A stretch of DNA of 50,299 bases from Candidatus Cryptobacteroides choladohippi (GTDB lineage: Bacteria; Bacteroidota; Bacteroidia; Bacteroidales; UBA932). The translations under genes were made by a program, and so were the position numbers. The DNA is taken from positions 1 to 50,299 of the forward strand of contig JAGHSF010000017.1 in assembly GCA_018065985.1 (NCBI GenBank), read 5' to 3'. Positions within the stretch are counted from its first letter, which is position 1. Each line of letters starts with the position of its first letter. Shown piece by piece: positions 16,665 through 24,251 of this stretch. The notes below the pieces were generated by a model, which searched no databases, was not told where the DNA came from, and was given only the letters and a program-made list of their open reading frames with translations.

Positions 16665-17662
16665 TCGAAAAGCCTCCTTCTGCTCCTTCTTTCTCCTACG
16701 AGCATCTCAAGCACGAGCAGAAGCAGCGCCGCGCCGAGGAAATACATGAACTGCTCGTCATACTCCTCAAAGACCACACTGTTGTACCGCTCATCCTCCA
16801 TCCTGCGTATGTCATCAATGATGGGGTTCAGACCGAACTCCTCGTTTCCGGCATGGACATATGCGCCATTGCCTGCCTCGGCAACCTCTCGCAATGTGTC
16901 CTCGTCAAGTCTTGTGACGACGATGTTGCCGTCCTTGTCCTTCATCAGTTCGCCGTCCCTCGGAATAGGCTGGCCCTGGAGCGTTCCAACGCCTATGGTA
17001 TATACCTTCATGCCCATGGCGGCCACTTCCCCGGCGGCTGCCACCGGGTCATCCTCGTGGTTCTCACCGTCAGTGATCACTATGATGGCGCGGCTCTTCT
17101 CGCTCTGTGCGCTGAAACTGCGCGCCGCCGTGTGTATGGCCTCGCCCATGGCGGTTCCCTGAACGGGCACGGAACCGGTGTCGATGGAGTTGAGGAACAT
17201 CTTGGCCGACACATAGTCCGTGGTGATAGGCAGCTGGACGAATGAATTCCCGGCAAAGACTATGAGTCCGATGCGGTCGCCGTCAAGCTTGTCGACGATG
17301 CGGGAGATGGCAAGTTTCGCACGCTCCAGGCGGTCAGGGGAATAGTCCTGGGCAAGCATGGAGTTGGAAACGTCCAGACATATCATTATCTCGGCGCCCT
17401 TGGTCTCGCGCTCGCTGAGCTTGGCACCGACCTGGGGTCTGCACAGGCCGATCACAAAGCAGAAGAACGCCAGCGAGAGCAGAATCACCCTCACCCAGCC
17501 CTTGGCTCCGGACCATGACGGCATGAGCTGCTTCACGAGGGCCTCGTCACCGAACCTGCGTATCCTTGCCATGCGGCCACGCCTGAGAAGCGCATACGCA
17601 ACGGGAATGACCGGCACCAGAAGAAGCAGGATGAAAAACTGCGGATTTCCAAAATACAGCAT
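16661..17662 (-). CDS. batB: BatB, von Willebrand A membrane protein
   Basis: The 333-residue protein has two N-terminal membrane helices (about 8-25 and 58-75), a von Willebrand factor A domain (about 88-290) and a C-terminal helix (about 308-325) with a basic end. The metal-binding MIDAS motif DVSNSM is intact, with the later Thr in QGTAMGEA and Asp in VITDGENHED. The domain should face the periplasm or cytoplasm next to the membrane and bind partner proteins through a divalent ion. It is coupled to batA by TAATG and to batC by ATGA. BatA and BatB are paralogues that share the same domain layout. Family and operon position together make the assignment firm. Confidence 0.92.
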   Translation of the reverse strand: MLYFGNPQFFILLLLVPVIPVAYALLRRGRMARIRRFGDEALVKQLMPSWSGAKGWVRVILLSLAFFCFVIGLCRPQVGAKLSERETKGAEIMICLDVSNSMLAQDYSPDRLERAKLAISRIVDKLDGDRIGLIVFAGNSFVQLPITTDYVSAKMFLNSIDTGSVPVQGTAMGEAIHTAARSFSAQSEKSRAIIVITDGENHEDDPVAAAGEVAAMGMKVYTIGVGTLQGQPIPRDGELMKDKDGNIVVTRLDEDTLREVAEAGNGAYVHAGNEEFGLNPIIDDIRRMEDERYNSVVFEEYDEQFMYFLGAALLLLVLEMLVGERRSRRRLFE

Positions 17663-18645
17663 TACGGCATCCTCCTCGTCAGAAGTTTCAAAAGCATTTC
17701 AAGAAGGAGACACACAAGCGCCCAGACCGCATATCTGTCGAACAGTTCCTTGTATATGGGGAAACTGTCGATGGTGGTACGGGCCTTCTCCATCTTGTTT
17801 ATCTCGGAGTAGATTTCCGAGAGTTTGGTATTGTCGGTAGCCCTGAAGTACTTGCCGCCTGTGGTCTCGGCTATGCTCTTCAGAAGGTTCTCATCTATCT
17901 CGACCTGCACCTGCTGCATCTCCACGCCCCATGGCGTCATCACCGGATAAGGGGCCATGCCGTTGGCTCCCACGCCAATGGTATAGACTCTGACACCGTA
18001 GGTCTTCGCTATTTCCGCCGCAGTCTGGGGAGCAACCTCTCCGCTGTTGTTGACACCATCGGTGAGAAGTATCACAACCCGGCTCTTGGCGTCGGAATCC
18101 TTCATTCTGGCAACTGCGGTGGCAAGACCGTTTCCTATGGCAGTACCATCCTCGATCAGGTCGGTCTGAACCTCCTTCATGAGGTTGATAAGGGTTGCGC
18201 GGTCGGTAGTGAGCGGGCACTGGGTATAGCTCTCGCCTGCAAAGACTGCAATGCCCATGCGGTCAGCGGGCCTCTGTGAGATGAACTCGATGGCTATGTC
18301 CTTGGCTGCACTGATACGGTCCGGATTGAAGTCCCGCGCCAGCATGGAAGTGGAGACGTCCATGGCCAGCATGATATCTATGCCCTCGGTGTCTATCTTC
18401 TCCATCTGTGTCGAAGATCGGGGACGTGCTATCGCGATGATCATCAAGCACAACGCCGCGATTCTAAGGACGAACGGGATGTGCCTTATCCATGATAGCG
18501 CGGTCCTGCCGCCAGCCTTCCACGGGACAGAGGTGGAAACACGCAGATGGGGACGTCTGCCGGAAAGCTCGATGAAGACGTAGTGCGCAACAAGCAGCAG
18601 TGGCAGGGCAAGCAGCCAGAGAAGATCGGGGTATTCGAAGAACAT
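17662..18645 (-). CDS. batA: BatA, von Willebrand A membrane protein
   Basis: The 327-residue protein mirrors BatB: two N-terminal membrane helices (about 6-25 and 55-72), a von Willebrand A domain (about 88-290) with MIDAS motif DVSTSM, a Thr in EDGTAIGNG and Asp in LLTDGVNNSG, and a C-terminal membrane helix ending in LLKLLTRRMP. In the B. fragilis bat operon the batA product is the first vWA protein. The ATG overlaps the stop of the upstream membrane-protein gene (TGATG). The two vWA proteins probably act as a pair with the MoxR ATPase, by analogy with other MoxR-vWA systems where the ATPase remodels a vWA-bound client. That last step is inference. Confidence 0.92.
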   Translation of the reverse strand: MFFEYPDLLWLLALPLLLVAHYVFIELSGRRPHLRVSTSVPWKAGGRTALSWIRHIPFVLRIAALCLMIIAIARPRSSTQMEKIDTEGIDIMLAMDVSTSMLARDFNPDRISAAKDIAIEFISQRPADRMGIAVFAGESYTQCPLTTDRATLINLMKEVQTDLIEDGTAIGNGLATAVARMKDSDAKSRVVILLTDGVNNSGEVAPQTAAEIAKTYGVRVYTIGVGANGMAPYPVMTPWGVEMQQVQVEIDENLLKSIAETTGGKYFRATDNTKLSEIYSEINKMEKARTTIDSFPIYKELFDRYAVWALVCLLLEMLLKLLTRRMP

Positions 18646-19622
18646 CAGTCTTTACCGGCCTCCTCACCTGTGGCAGGAGCATCCTCCTGTGCAATTTCTG
18701 CCTGATATGTTTCTGTGACGAAGCGGACCGCAAGGGGAAGTGCCTTGGAATTCTGGGCATCGTCAGCCACGAATTTTGCAAATTTCACGAAATCGGCGGT
18801 CTCGAACAGATCCTTGAGCTCGTTGAAGAGTTCCGGAGTGAGGGAACTGTCAGATTTCAGGGCGGAGAACAGTTCCGCAGTCGTCATCTCGGGAGCATCC
18901 ACGCCGAAGCGGGAGTCAATGTACTTCTTGAGAGCATCGGTAATGCCTGAATAGAACTGCTTCTGCCTGTCCGGAGCCCAGTATTTGTCGGAACGGTACC
19001 TGTCAAGTTCGCGCAGGGCGACAACGTGTGCGGGATCCTGGCTTTCCCGAGCATCTCCGGAGCGGCGGGAGCGTCTTGCCCAGATCAGTATGGCCAGGGC
19101 ACCGGCAAGCGCCAGCAGGATTCTGAGGGCCAGCATCCATGGCACTATCTCCTGGGGAGTGACAGGATAGCGGATCTGATCCTTTATGTCATGGATCTCG
19201 AAGGTCGCAGTGTCTACCGGCATCGTGCAGGCCTTGAACTCCGCCGGGTCGAACACCAGAGTATCGGTCTTCCCGTCGACAGTGCGCTGCACCGGGATGG
19301 GAGGCAGCATGAATTCACCCTCCTCGAAAGGTGCCACCACCATGGACACACTGAGGTTGACCATGCCTGTGCGGCGGAGGAACCTCCTGCTCGACAGTGT
19401 ATCCACCTGCCAGTTGCGGACCACCGTCAGAGTGTCGCCGGACACCTTGCCGAAGTCGGGAAGGGCCAGGGCTGTGCCAGCCTTGACACTGTCCAGACGG
19501 AAGCCATATTCAAGCTGGTCCGCAATAAGGATGCTGTCCCTGGGCTGAAGCTGCTTCAGAAAAGCGCTTCCGGCAGGGACGACCTCCAGCAGAGCCGTCA
19601 ATATGATTGCCAACAGTTTCAT
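18645..19622 (-). CDS. Bat operon membrane protein related to the BatD C-terminus
   Basis: The 325-residue protein sits between the DUF58 and batA genes, with overlaps at both ends (ATGA and TGATG). It has an N-terminal signal-like helix (about 1-20), a beta-rich extracytoplasmic part with FEEGEFMLPPIPVQR, one membrane helix (about 163-182: MLALRILLALAGALAILIWA) and a cytoplasmic helical tail. The tail block FYSGITDALKKYIDSRFGVDAPEMTT resembles the post-membrane tail of BatD and DUF4381-type proteins. It is a regular partner in bat-like operons but has no agreed gene name that I can give. A structural role in the complex is likely. I do not recognise any catalytic motif. Confidence 0.72.
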   Translation of the reverse strand: MKLLAIILTALLEVVPAGSAFLKQLQPRDSILIADQLEYGFRLDSVKAGTALALPDFGKVSGDTLTVVRNWQVDTLSSRRFLRRTGMVNLSVSMVVAPFEEGEFMLPPIPVQRTVDGKTDTLVFDPAEFKACTMPVDTATFEIHDIKDQIRYPVTPQEIVPWMLALRILLALAGALAILIWARRSRRSGDARESQDPAHVVALRELDRYRSDKYWAPDRQKQFYSGITDALKKYIDSRFGVDAPEMTTAELFSALKSDSSLTPELFNELKDLFETADFVKFAKFVADDAQNSKALPLAVRFVTETYQAEIAQEDAPATGEEAGKD

Positions 19623-20506
19623 CTTCCGTTAAACAAAGCCATCAGCGCCTTCACATAGTCGGCGTCGGTGGCGACATCCACATTGTCTACCTTGTATCTG
19701 TTCAAGAGCCTGTGCTCCTCGAGTTCCGCCTGCGCGAACCACTTCGAGTACGCATTGCGGACCTTCCTGGAATCAGTGTTGATCCAGGCTCCTTCTCCCG
19801 ACTCGGAGTCCTTGATGTGCACAAGACCTACCGCAGGTATTGCCTGCTCGCGAGGGTCATGCACCCTGATGACACTGAGATCGTGACGGTTCACGGCCAC
19901 CTTCAGTGCATCTTCATACCTTGGCGCGCCGGTCGCGTCCACATCCAGCATGTCGCTCAGAAGGAATGCGGTGCATTTCTTCTTGATGGCGTTGGTCAGG
20001 AAACGCAGGGCAGCGCCGATGTCGGTACCATCCGACTGCGGTTCCAGCTCAAGCATCTCCCTTATGATATGGAGCAGATGCGAGCGGCCTTTCTTGGGCG
20101 GTATGAACTTTTCTACATGATCCGAGAAGAACAGCGCCCCCACCTTGTCGTTGTTGAGTATCGCGCTGAAACTCAGGACAGCGGCAATCTCTGCAAGCAT
20201 CTCGCGCTTGGTCTGGACCGCGGTTCCGAAAAGTCCGGAACGGCTTACATCCACAAGAAGCACGACCGTAAGCTCACGCTCCTCCTCGAACACCTTGACA
20301 TAAGGGCTGCGAAGGCGCGCGGTGACGTTCCAGTCCATATTGCGGACATCATCACCCCACTGATACTCACGCACCTCGCTGAACGCCATGCCACGGCCCT
20401 TGAAAGCAGAGTGGTACTCTCCCGCAAATACCTGATGCGAGAGAGCCCTGGTCTTGATCTCTATCTTCCGGACCTTTTTGAGGAGTTCTGTTGCGTCCTG
20501 GGCCAT
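19619..20506 (-). CDS. DUF58 domain protein
   Basis: The 295-residue cytoplasmic protein carries the DUF58 signature: SAFKGRGMAFSEVREYQWGDDVRNMDW (start near residue 53; shown here only in part as GMAFSEVREYQWGDD), then LVDVSRSGLFG in a vWA-like fold with a degenerate MIDAS, and FLLSDMLDVDA. DUF58 proteins nearly always travel with MoxR ATPases and are thought to be their adaptors or clients. It begins 4 nt after the moxR stop and overlaps the next gene by four bases, so it belongs to the same transcript. There is no signal peptide or clear membrane helix, unlike many DUF58 proteins of other phyla. Confidence 0.9.
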   Translation of the reverse strand: MAQDATELLKKVRKIEIKTRALSHQVFAGEYHSAFKGRGMAFSEVREYQWGDDVRNMDWNVTARLRSPYVKVFEEERELTVVLLVDVSRSGLFGTAVQTKREMLAEIAAVLSFSAILNNDKVGALFFSDHVEKFIPPKKGRSHLLHIIREMLELEPQSDGTDIGAALRFLTNAIKKKCTAFLLSDMLDVDATGAPRYEDALKVAVNRHDLSVIRVHDPREQAIPAVGLVHIKDSESGEGAWINTDSRKVRNAYSKWFAQAELEEHRLLNRYKVDNVDVATDADYVKALMALFNGR

Positions 20507-20510
20507 TGCA

Positions 20511-21503
20511 CTACGGGACTATCACCGCATTGATAACCTTGTCGATTATCTGTTCCGTGGTCACGTTCTCCGCCTCTGCCTCGTATGTGAGACCTATCCT
20601 GTGGCGGAGCACTTCGGGACAGACTGCACGCACATCCTCGGGGATCACGTAGCCGCGCCTCTTGATGAAGGCATAGGCCTTTGCGGCCATGCTGAGGCTG
20701 ATGCTGGCACGGGGTGACGCGCCGTAGCTGACAAGACCCTCGAGATCCTTCAGTCCATATTCCGAAGGGGTGCGGGTGGCGTAGACTATGTCGACAATGT
20801 ATCTCTCTATCTTCTCGTCCATGTAGACATCGCGGACAACCTCGCGGGCGCGGACTATGTCCTCAGGCTTCACGACAGGCTGGGGCTGGGGGAACTCGCC
20901 GCTGTTGTTCATGCGGATGATGAGCTTCTCCTCCTCCTTGCGGGGATAGCCTACCACAACCTTGAGCATGAAACGGTCGACCTGGGCCTCGGGCAGCGGA
21001 TATGTTCCCTCCTGCTCGACAGGGTTCTGGGTTGCCATCACAAGGAAAGGCTCAGGGAGCTTGTAGGTCGAGTCCCCGAGTGTCACCTGACGCTCCTGCA
21101 TGGCCTCGAGAAGGGCGGACTGGACCTTTGCGGGAGCACGGTTGATCTCGTCTGCGAGCACGAAATTCGCGAAGACGGGGCCCTTTCTCACTTCGAACTC
21201 CTCCTTCTTCTGGGAGTAGATAAGCGTTCCCGTGACATCGGCAGGGAGCAGGTCGGGAGTGAACTGGATGCGGCTGAACTTGGCACTGACAGCCTTGCTC
21301 AATGTACTGATTGCCAACGTTTTCGCAAGACCGGGCATACCCTCGAGAAGGATGTGTCCGTTTGCCAGCAGCGCTATCATCAGATTCTCCACGAGATGCT
21401 TCTGTCCTATGATGACCTTACCCATCTCAAGCTGCAGGATATCCACGAACGCACTTTCTTTCTGGATGCGGTCGTTGAGTTCCTTGATGTTTACACTTTC
21501 CAT
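20511..21503 (-). CDS. MoxR family AAA+ ATPase
   Basis: The 330-residue ATPase has Walker A GMPGLAKT (near residue 55, with the Ala variant typical of MoxR proteins), Walker B VLADEINRAP, sensor 1 MATQNPVEQEG and the C-terminal lid with PEDVRAVCPEVLRHR. MoxR proteins act as chaperone-like ATPases that activate or assemble metal- or vWA-containing partners. It is the first gene of the bat operon and lies 25 nt from the divergent truA. I could not find a convincing TAnnTTTG box for it on the minus strand in that short gap, so its promoter may lie inside truA or be atypical. Confidence 0.94.
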   Translation of the reverse strand: MESVNIKELNDRIQKESAFVDILQLEMGKVIIGQKHLVENLMIALLANGHILLEGMPGLAKTLAISTLSKAVSAKFSRIQFTPDLLPADVTGTLIYSQKKEEFEVRKGPVFANFVLADEINRAPAKVQSALLEAMQERQVTLGDSTYKLPEPFLVMATQNPVEQEGTYPLPEAQVDRFMLKVVVGYPRKEEEKLIIRMNNSGEFPQPQPVVKPEDIVRAREVVRDVYMDEKIERYIVDIVYATRTPSEYGLKDLEGLVSYGASPRASISLSMAAKAYAFIKRRGYVIPEDVRAVCPEVLRHRIGLTYEAEAENVTTEQIIDKVINAVIVP

Positions 21504-21520
21504 ATATTTCTTTATTTTTG
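21490..21520 (+). promoter_or_regulatory. Candidate promoter of truA
   Basis: TATTTTTG (21513-21520) matches TAnnTTTG, and TTTA (21490-21493) lies exactly 19 nt upstream as a one-mismatch -33 element. The box ends 8 nt before the truA ATG, so the leader would be only a few nucleotides. It overlaps the start of the divergent moxR gene. Confidence 0.5.
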
Positions 21521-21528
21521 CACTCGTT

Positions 21529-22260
21529 ATGCGTTACAAAATAACCTTGTCATACAACGGAGCCGGATTCTGCGGCTGGCAGGTGCAACCTGACGCCCCA
21601 AGCGTTCAGGGATGCATACAGAACGCGCTTGCCACCCTGCTGCACGCCGAAATCAAACTCACCGGTGCCGGAAGGACCGACACTGGAGTCAACGCCTCAC
21701 ACTATGTGGCACATTTCGACTCGGACACTCCCGTTGAATGCGCAGAAACCCGCTACAAATTAAATGCCATCCTTCCCTCGGGCATAGCCATAAAAAGCAT
21801 CGAGCCGGCAGGGGACGACTTCCATGCACGCTTCAGCGCAACAGGTCGCGAATATACATATTTTTTGCATAGATATAAGGACCCGTTCGCAGAAAAATTC
21901 TCATGGCTATACCAGTTTCCCGACGTAGACTTCGAGGCCATGAACCTGGCTGCCAGGCATCTGCTCGGAACGCACGATTTCAGATGCTTCGAAAAGACCG
22001 GGGCCGACAACAAGACTTCGATATGCACCGTAACCGAGGCCGGATGGTTCAAGGAGGACGAGGATCACTGGTACTTCAGAATAGCTGCCGACAGATTCCT
22101 CAGGAACATGGTCAGGGCCATCGTGGGCACACTCCTGGAGGTCGGACGAGGCAGACGGAGCCCCGAAAGCATTGCCGAGCTGATCGAAAACGGCACAAGA
22201 TGCGATGCGGGTCAGTCCGTACCCGGACACGCTCTTTTTCTCAGCAAGGTGAAATACTGA
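21529..22260 (+). CDS. truA: tRNA pseudouridine(38-40) synthase
   Basis: TruA converts uridines 38 to 40 in the anticodon stem of tRNAs to pseudouridine. The 243-residue protein has the family start MRYKITLSYNGAGFCGWQVQ, the catalytic block GAGRTDTGVNA (Asp51 is the nucleophile) and the C-terminal block RFLRNMVRAIVGTLLEVGRG. The open frame extends about 100 codons further upstream, but that part is antisense to moxR. The ATG at 21529 is preferred because it gives the exact family N-terminus and normal length. It is the first gene of the plus-strand block and is separated from exbB by 99 nt that contain another promoter. Confidence 0.95.
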   Translation: MRYKITLSYNGAGFCGWQVQPDAPSVQGCIQNALATLLHAEIKLTGAGRTDTGVNASHYVAHFDSDTPVECAETRYKLNAILPSGIAIKSIEPAGDDFHARFSATGREYTYFLHRYKDPFAEKFSWLYQFPDVDFEAMNLAARHLLGTHDFRCFEKTGADNKTSICTVTEAGWFKEDEDHWYFRIAADRFLRNMVRAIVGTLLEVGRGRRSPESIAELIENGTRCDAGQSVPGHALFLSKVKY

Positions 22261-22278
22261 AAAATCGGCCTATTTTTA

Positions 22279-22310
22279 TTTCATAAAAAGCACATTTTTG
22301 GTTATATTTG
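22279..22310 (+). promoter_or_regulatory. Candidate promoter of exbB-exbD-tonB
   Basis: TATATTTG (22303-22310) fits TAnnTTTG. TTTC (22279-22282) lies 20 nt upstream as a weak -33 match. The leader before the exbB ATG would be about 45 nt and includes a small CCCG-GAAAA-CGGG hairpin near 22317-22329. Confidence 0.5.
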
Positions 22311-22359
22311 CAAATTCCCGGAAAACGGGCATTGCTGATAATTCTAAAAATTCAAAAAT

Positions 22360-23073
22360 ATGCTTTTTACATTACTTCAGGCAGACATTGCCACAGAGGC
22401 CGCTGAGGCAGTACAGGCTCTCCCCCAGCAGCAGGAAATGTCCTATTCTCTCATCGAGATGGCCACCAAGGGTGGCTGGCTCATGCTTGTCCTTCTTATC
22501 CTCTCGTTCATTGCCATCTACATCTTCGGAAAGAAGTGGTGGATGATCCGTCAGGCCGGCAAGGTCGACAAGGACTTCATGATGGACATACGTGACTACA
22601 TCCATGACGGCAAGCTCAAGTCTGCGCAGACCCTCTGTCTCAGGTACGACACCCCTGTCTCAAGGATGATCGAAGCCGGAGTCGAGCGTTACGGCAAGTC
22701 ACTCTCCGACATCCAGACAGCTGTGGAGAATGTGGGCAATGTCGAGGTGGCACGCCTCGAGAAGGGACTTCCCTACCTCGCAACCATCGCCGGCGGCGCT
22801 CCCATGATCGGTTTCCTCGGAACCGTCACCGGTATGATACGTGCATTCTTCAACATGGCCAATGCCGGCAACAACATCGACATCACCCTTCTTTCAAGCG
22901 GTATCTACGAAGCGATGGTGACCACCGTGGGCGGTCTTATCGTCGGTATCCTTGCATACTTCGGATACAACTTCCTCTCCGCAAAGGTTTCAGAGGTGGT
23001 CTACAAGATGGAGACCAGCACCATCAAGTTCATGGATATCCTCGGCGACCCCGATGGAATAAACGCTGAATAA
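22360..23073 (+). CDS. exbB: MotA/TolQ/ExbB proton channel protein
   Basis: ExbB forms the pentameric inner-membrane channel that, with ExbD, couples the proton gradient to TonB. The 237-residue product has an extra N-terminal stretch, a first membrane helix (about 45-65, WLMLVLLILSFIAIYIFG), a cytoplasmic segment, and the conserved helix pair of the family with LEKGLPYLATIAGGAPMIGFLGTVTGMI (start near 133; key part GFLGTVTGM) and TTVGGLIVGILAYFGYN. It begins a three-gene unit with exbD one base after its stop codon and tonB next. ExbB and TolQ are not separable with certainty, but the adjacent tonB-like gene favours ExbB. Confidence 0.9.
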   Translation: MLFTLLQADIATEAAEAVQALPQQQEMSYSLIEMATKGGWLMLVLLILSFIAIYIFGKKWWMIRQAGKVDKDFMMDIRDYIHDGKLKSAQTLCLRYDTPVSRMIEAGVERYGKSLSDIQTAVENVGNVEVARLEKGLPYLATIAGGAPMIGFLGTVTGMIRAFFNMANAGNNIDITLLSSGIYEAMVTTVGGLIVGILAYFGYNFLSAKVSEVVYKMETSTIKFMDILGDPDGINAE

Positions 23074-23074
23074 G

Positions 23075-23485
23075 ATGGCACTCAAGCGAATAACCAAAGC
23101 AGACCCGAACATGGCGATGTCCAGCATGACCGACATCGTCTTCCTTCTGCTGATCTTCTTCCTTGTAACCTCGACCCTGGTCAATCCCAACGCACTTAAG
23201 CTCCTGCTCCCCAAGAGCACGGGCCAGGTTGGGGCAAAGGCCACAGTGAGCGTTTCCATCAAGGACTGGGGTGAAGACAGATACACCTATCACGTCAATG
23301 GTGTCGAGACGCCCATCTCCATGGAGGAGGTCGAGGACGAGCTCGTAGGCCTTCTCCAGGAAGAGGAGGACCCTACATTCAGCATCTACTCGGACGAGAG
23401 CGTTCCCATCCGCGAGATCGTGCAGGTGATGAACATAGCCAAGCGCAACCATTACAAAGTGATTCTGGCAACACAACCCGAATGA
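23075..23485 (+). CDS. exbD: ExbD/TolR biopolymer transport protein
   Basis: This 136-residue protein has one membrane helix (about 16-34) opening with the conserved MTDIVFLLLIFFLVTS block. Its Asp (in MTDIV) is the predicted proton-carrying residue. A short periplasmic domain follows, ending in the family block VMNIAKRNHYKVILAT. ExbD threads through the ExbB pentamer and transmits torque to TonB. Its start codon follows the exbB stop after one base, and its stop overlaps the next start (ATGA), so all three are translated together. Length is normal for the family. Confidence 0.93.
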   Translation: MALKRITKADPNMAMSSMTDIVFLLLIFFLVTSTLVNPNALKLLLPKSTGQVGAKATVSVSIKDWGEDRYTYHVNGVETPISMEEVEDELVGLLQEEEDPTFSIYSDESVPIREIVQVMNIAKRNHYKVILATQPE

Positions 23486-24249
23486 TGAGAGAGTACAACG
23501 AGTCAAAGGCAAAGTTGACGGGCGTGATCATGACACTCGTCCTGCACGCGTGCGCCATATCGCTCGTTTCTTTCTCAGGCCTGAAATACATCTGGCCTCC
23601 TCCGCAGGAGAACACTTTCCTGCTGGACTTTACCGAAGAGGAGGAAATCGAGATGATAAAGCGCGGCAACGAGGTGCGCGGAGAGGACGTCAACCGTCAG
23701 GAGCATGTCGAGATTGTCCAGCGCAGTGCATCTCCCAACCAGTCCACAGCACAGAATCTCACCCCGGAGACCAAGCCGGACGATTTCGGCGATGTGGACA
23801 CACCCGCTCCGGAGCCGAAGGAAGAGCCGAAACTCGACCCTCGCGCAGCATTCCCGGGAATGGCGAAGAAAGACACCACCCTCACAGCCCCTCATTCCGC
23901 CGAGCAGGCCAGCGATGCATTCAAGGCCGGGCAGGCCAAGGGCAATGCATCATCTGCAGCCACCACAGGCAAGCCGAACGCGCATCTTGCCGGACGATCA
24001 CTGGACAAGGCAGGTCTGAAGCGGCCTATATACAACAGCCAGGAAAGCGGAATCGTGGTGGTCAGCATCTGGGTCGACCAGCATGGACAGGTGAGAAAGG
24101 CGGTTGCCGGTGCTGACGGAACGACAGTGACAGACAAGACCCTCTGGGCAGCGGCACGAAATGCAGCAATGGAAACCCATTTCACTAAAGAAGCTGACGC
24201 CCCTGTTCTTCAGGAGGGCACAATTACTTATATTTTCAATCTACAGTAA
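23482..24249 (+). CDS. tonB: TonB family energy transducer
   Basis: The 255-residue protein has the TonB plan: a short cytoplasmic N-terminus, one membrane anchor (about 14-33, with a His in LVLHACAISLVSFSG as in other TonB anchors), a charged and Pro-rich periplasmic linker (about 45-175, with APEPKEEPKLDPR) and a small C-terminal alpha/beta domain (GIVVVSIWVDQHGQVRKA ... TYIFNLQ). It carries the force from ExbB-ExbD to TonB-dependent outer-membrane receptors such as SusC-type transporters. The C-terminal YP box of classical TonB is weak here (LKRPIYN), so it could serve a specialised set of receptors. Two adjacent ATG codons (23482, 23485) are possible starts. Confidence 0.85.
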   Translation: MMREYNESKAKLTGVIMTLVLHACAISLVSFSGLKYIWPPPQENTFLLDFTEEEEIEMIKRGNEVRGEDVNRQEHVEIVQRSASPNQSTAQNLTPETKPDDFGDVDTPAPEPKEEPKLDPRAAFPGMAKKDTTLTAPHSAEQASDAFKAGQAKGNASSAATTGKPNAHLAGRSLDKAGLKRPIYNSQESGIVVVSIWVDQHGQVRKAVAGADGTTVTDKTLWAAARNAAMETHFTKEADAPVLQEGTITYIFNLQ

Positions 24250-24251
24250 AA

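Noticed and set aside
21504..21528. Replication origin at the strand switch
   Set aside because: No dnaA or dnaN gene, no DnaA-box cluster and only 25 nt of intergenic DNA.
21232..21528. Extended N-terminus for truA
   Set aside because: The upstream 99 codons are antisense to moxR and unlike any TruA; the ATG at 21529 gives the family N-terminus.
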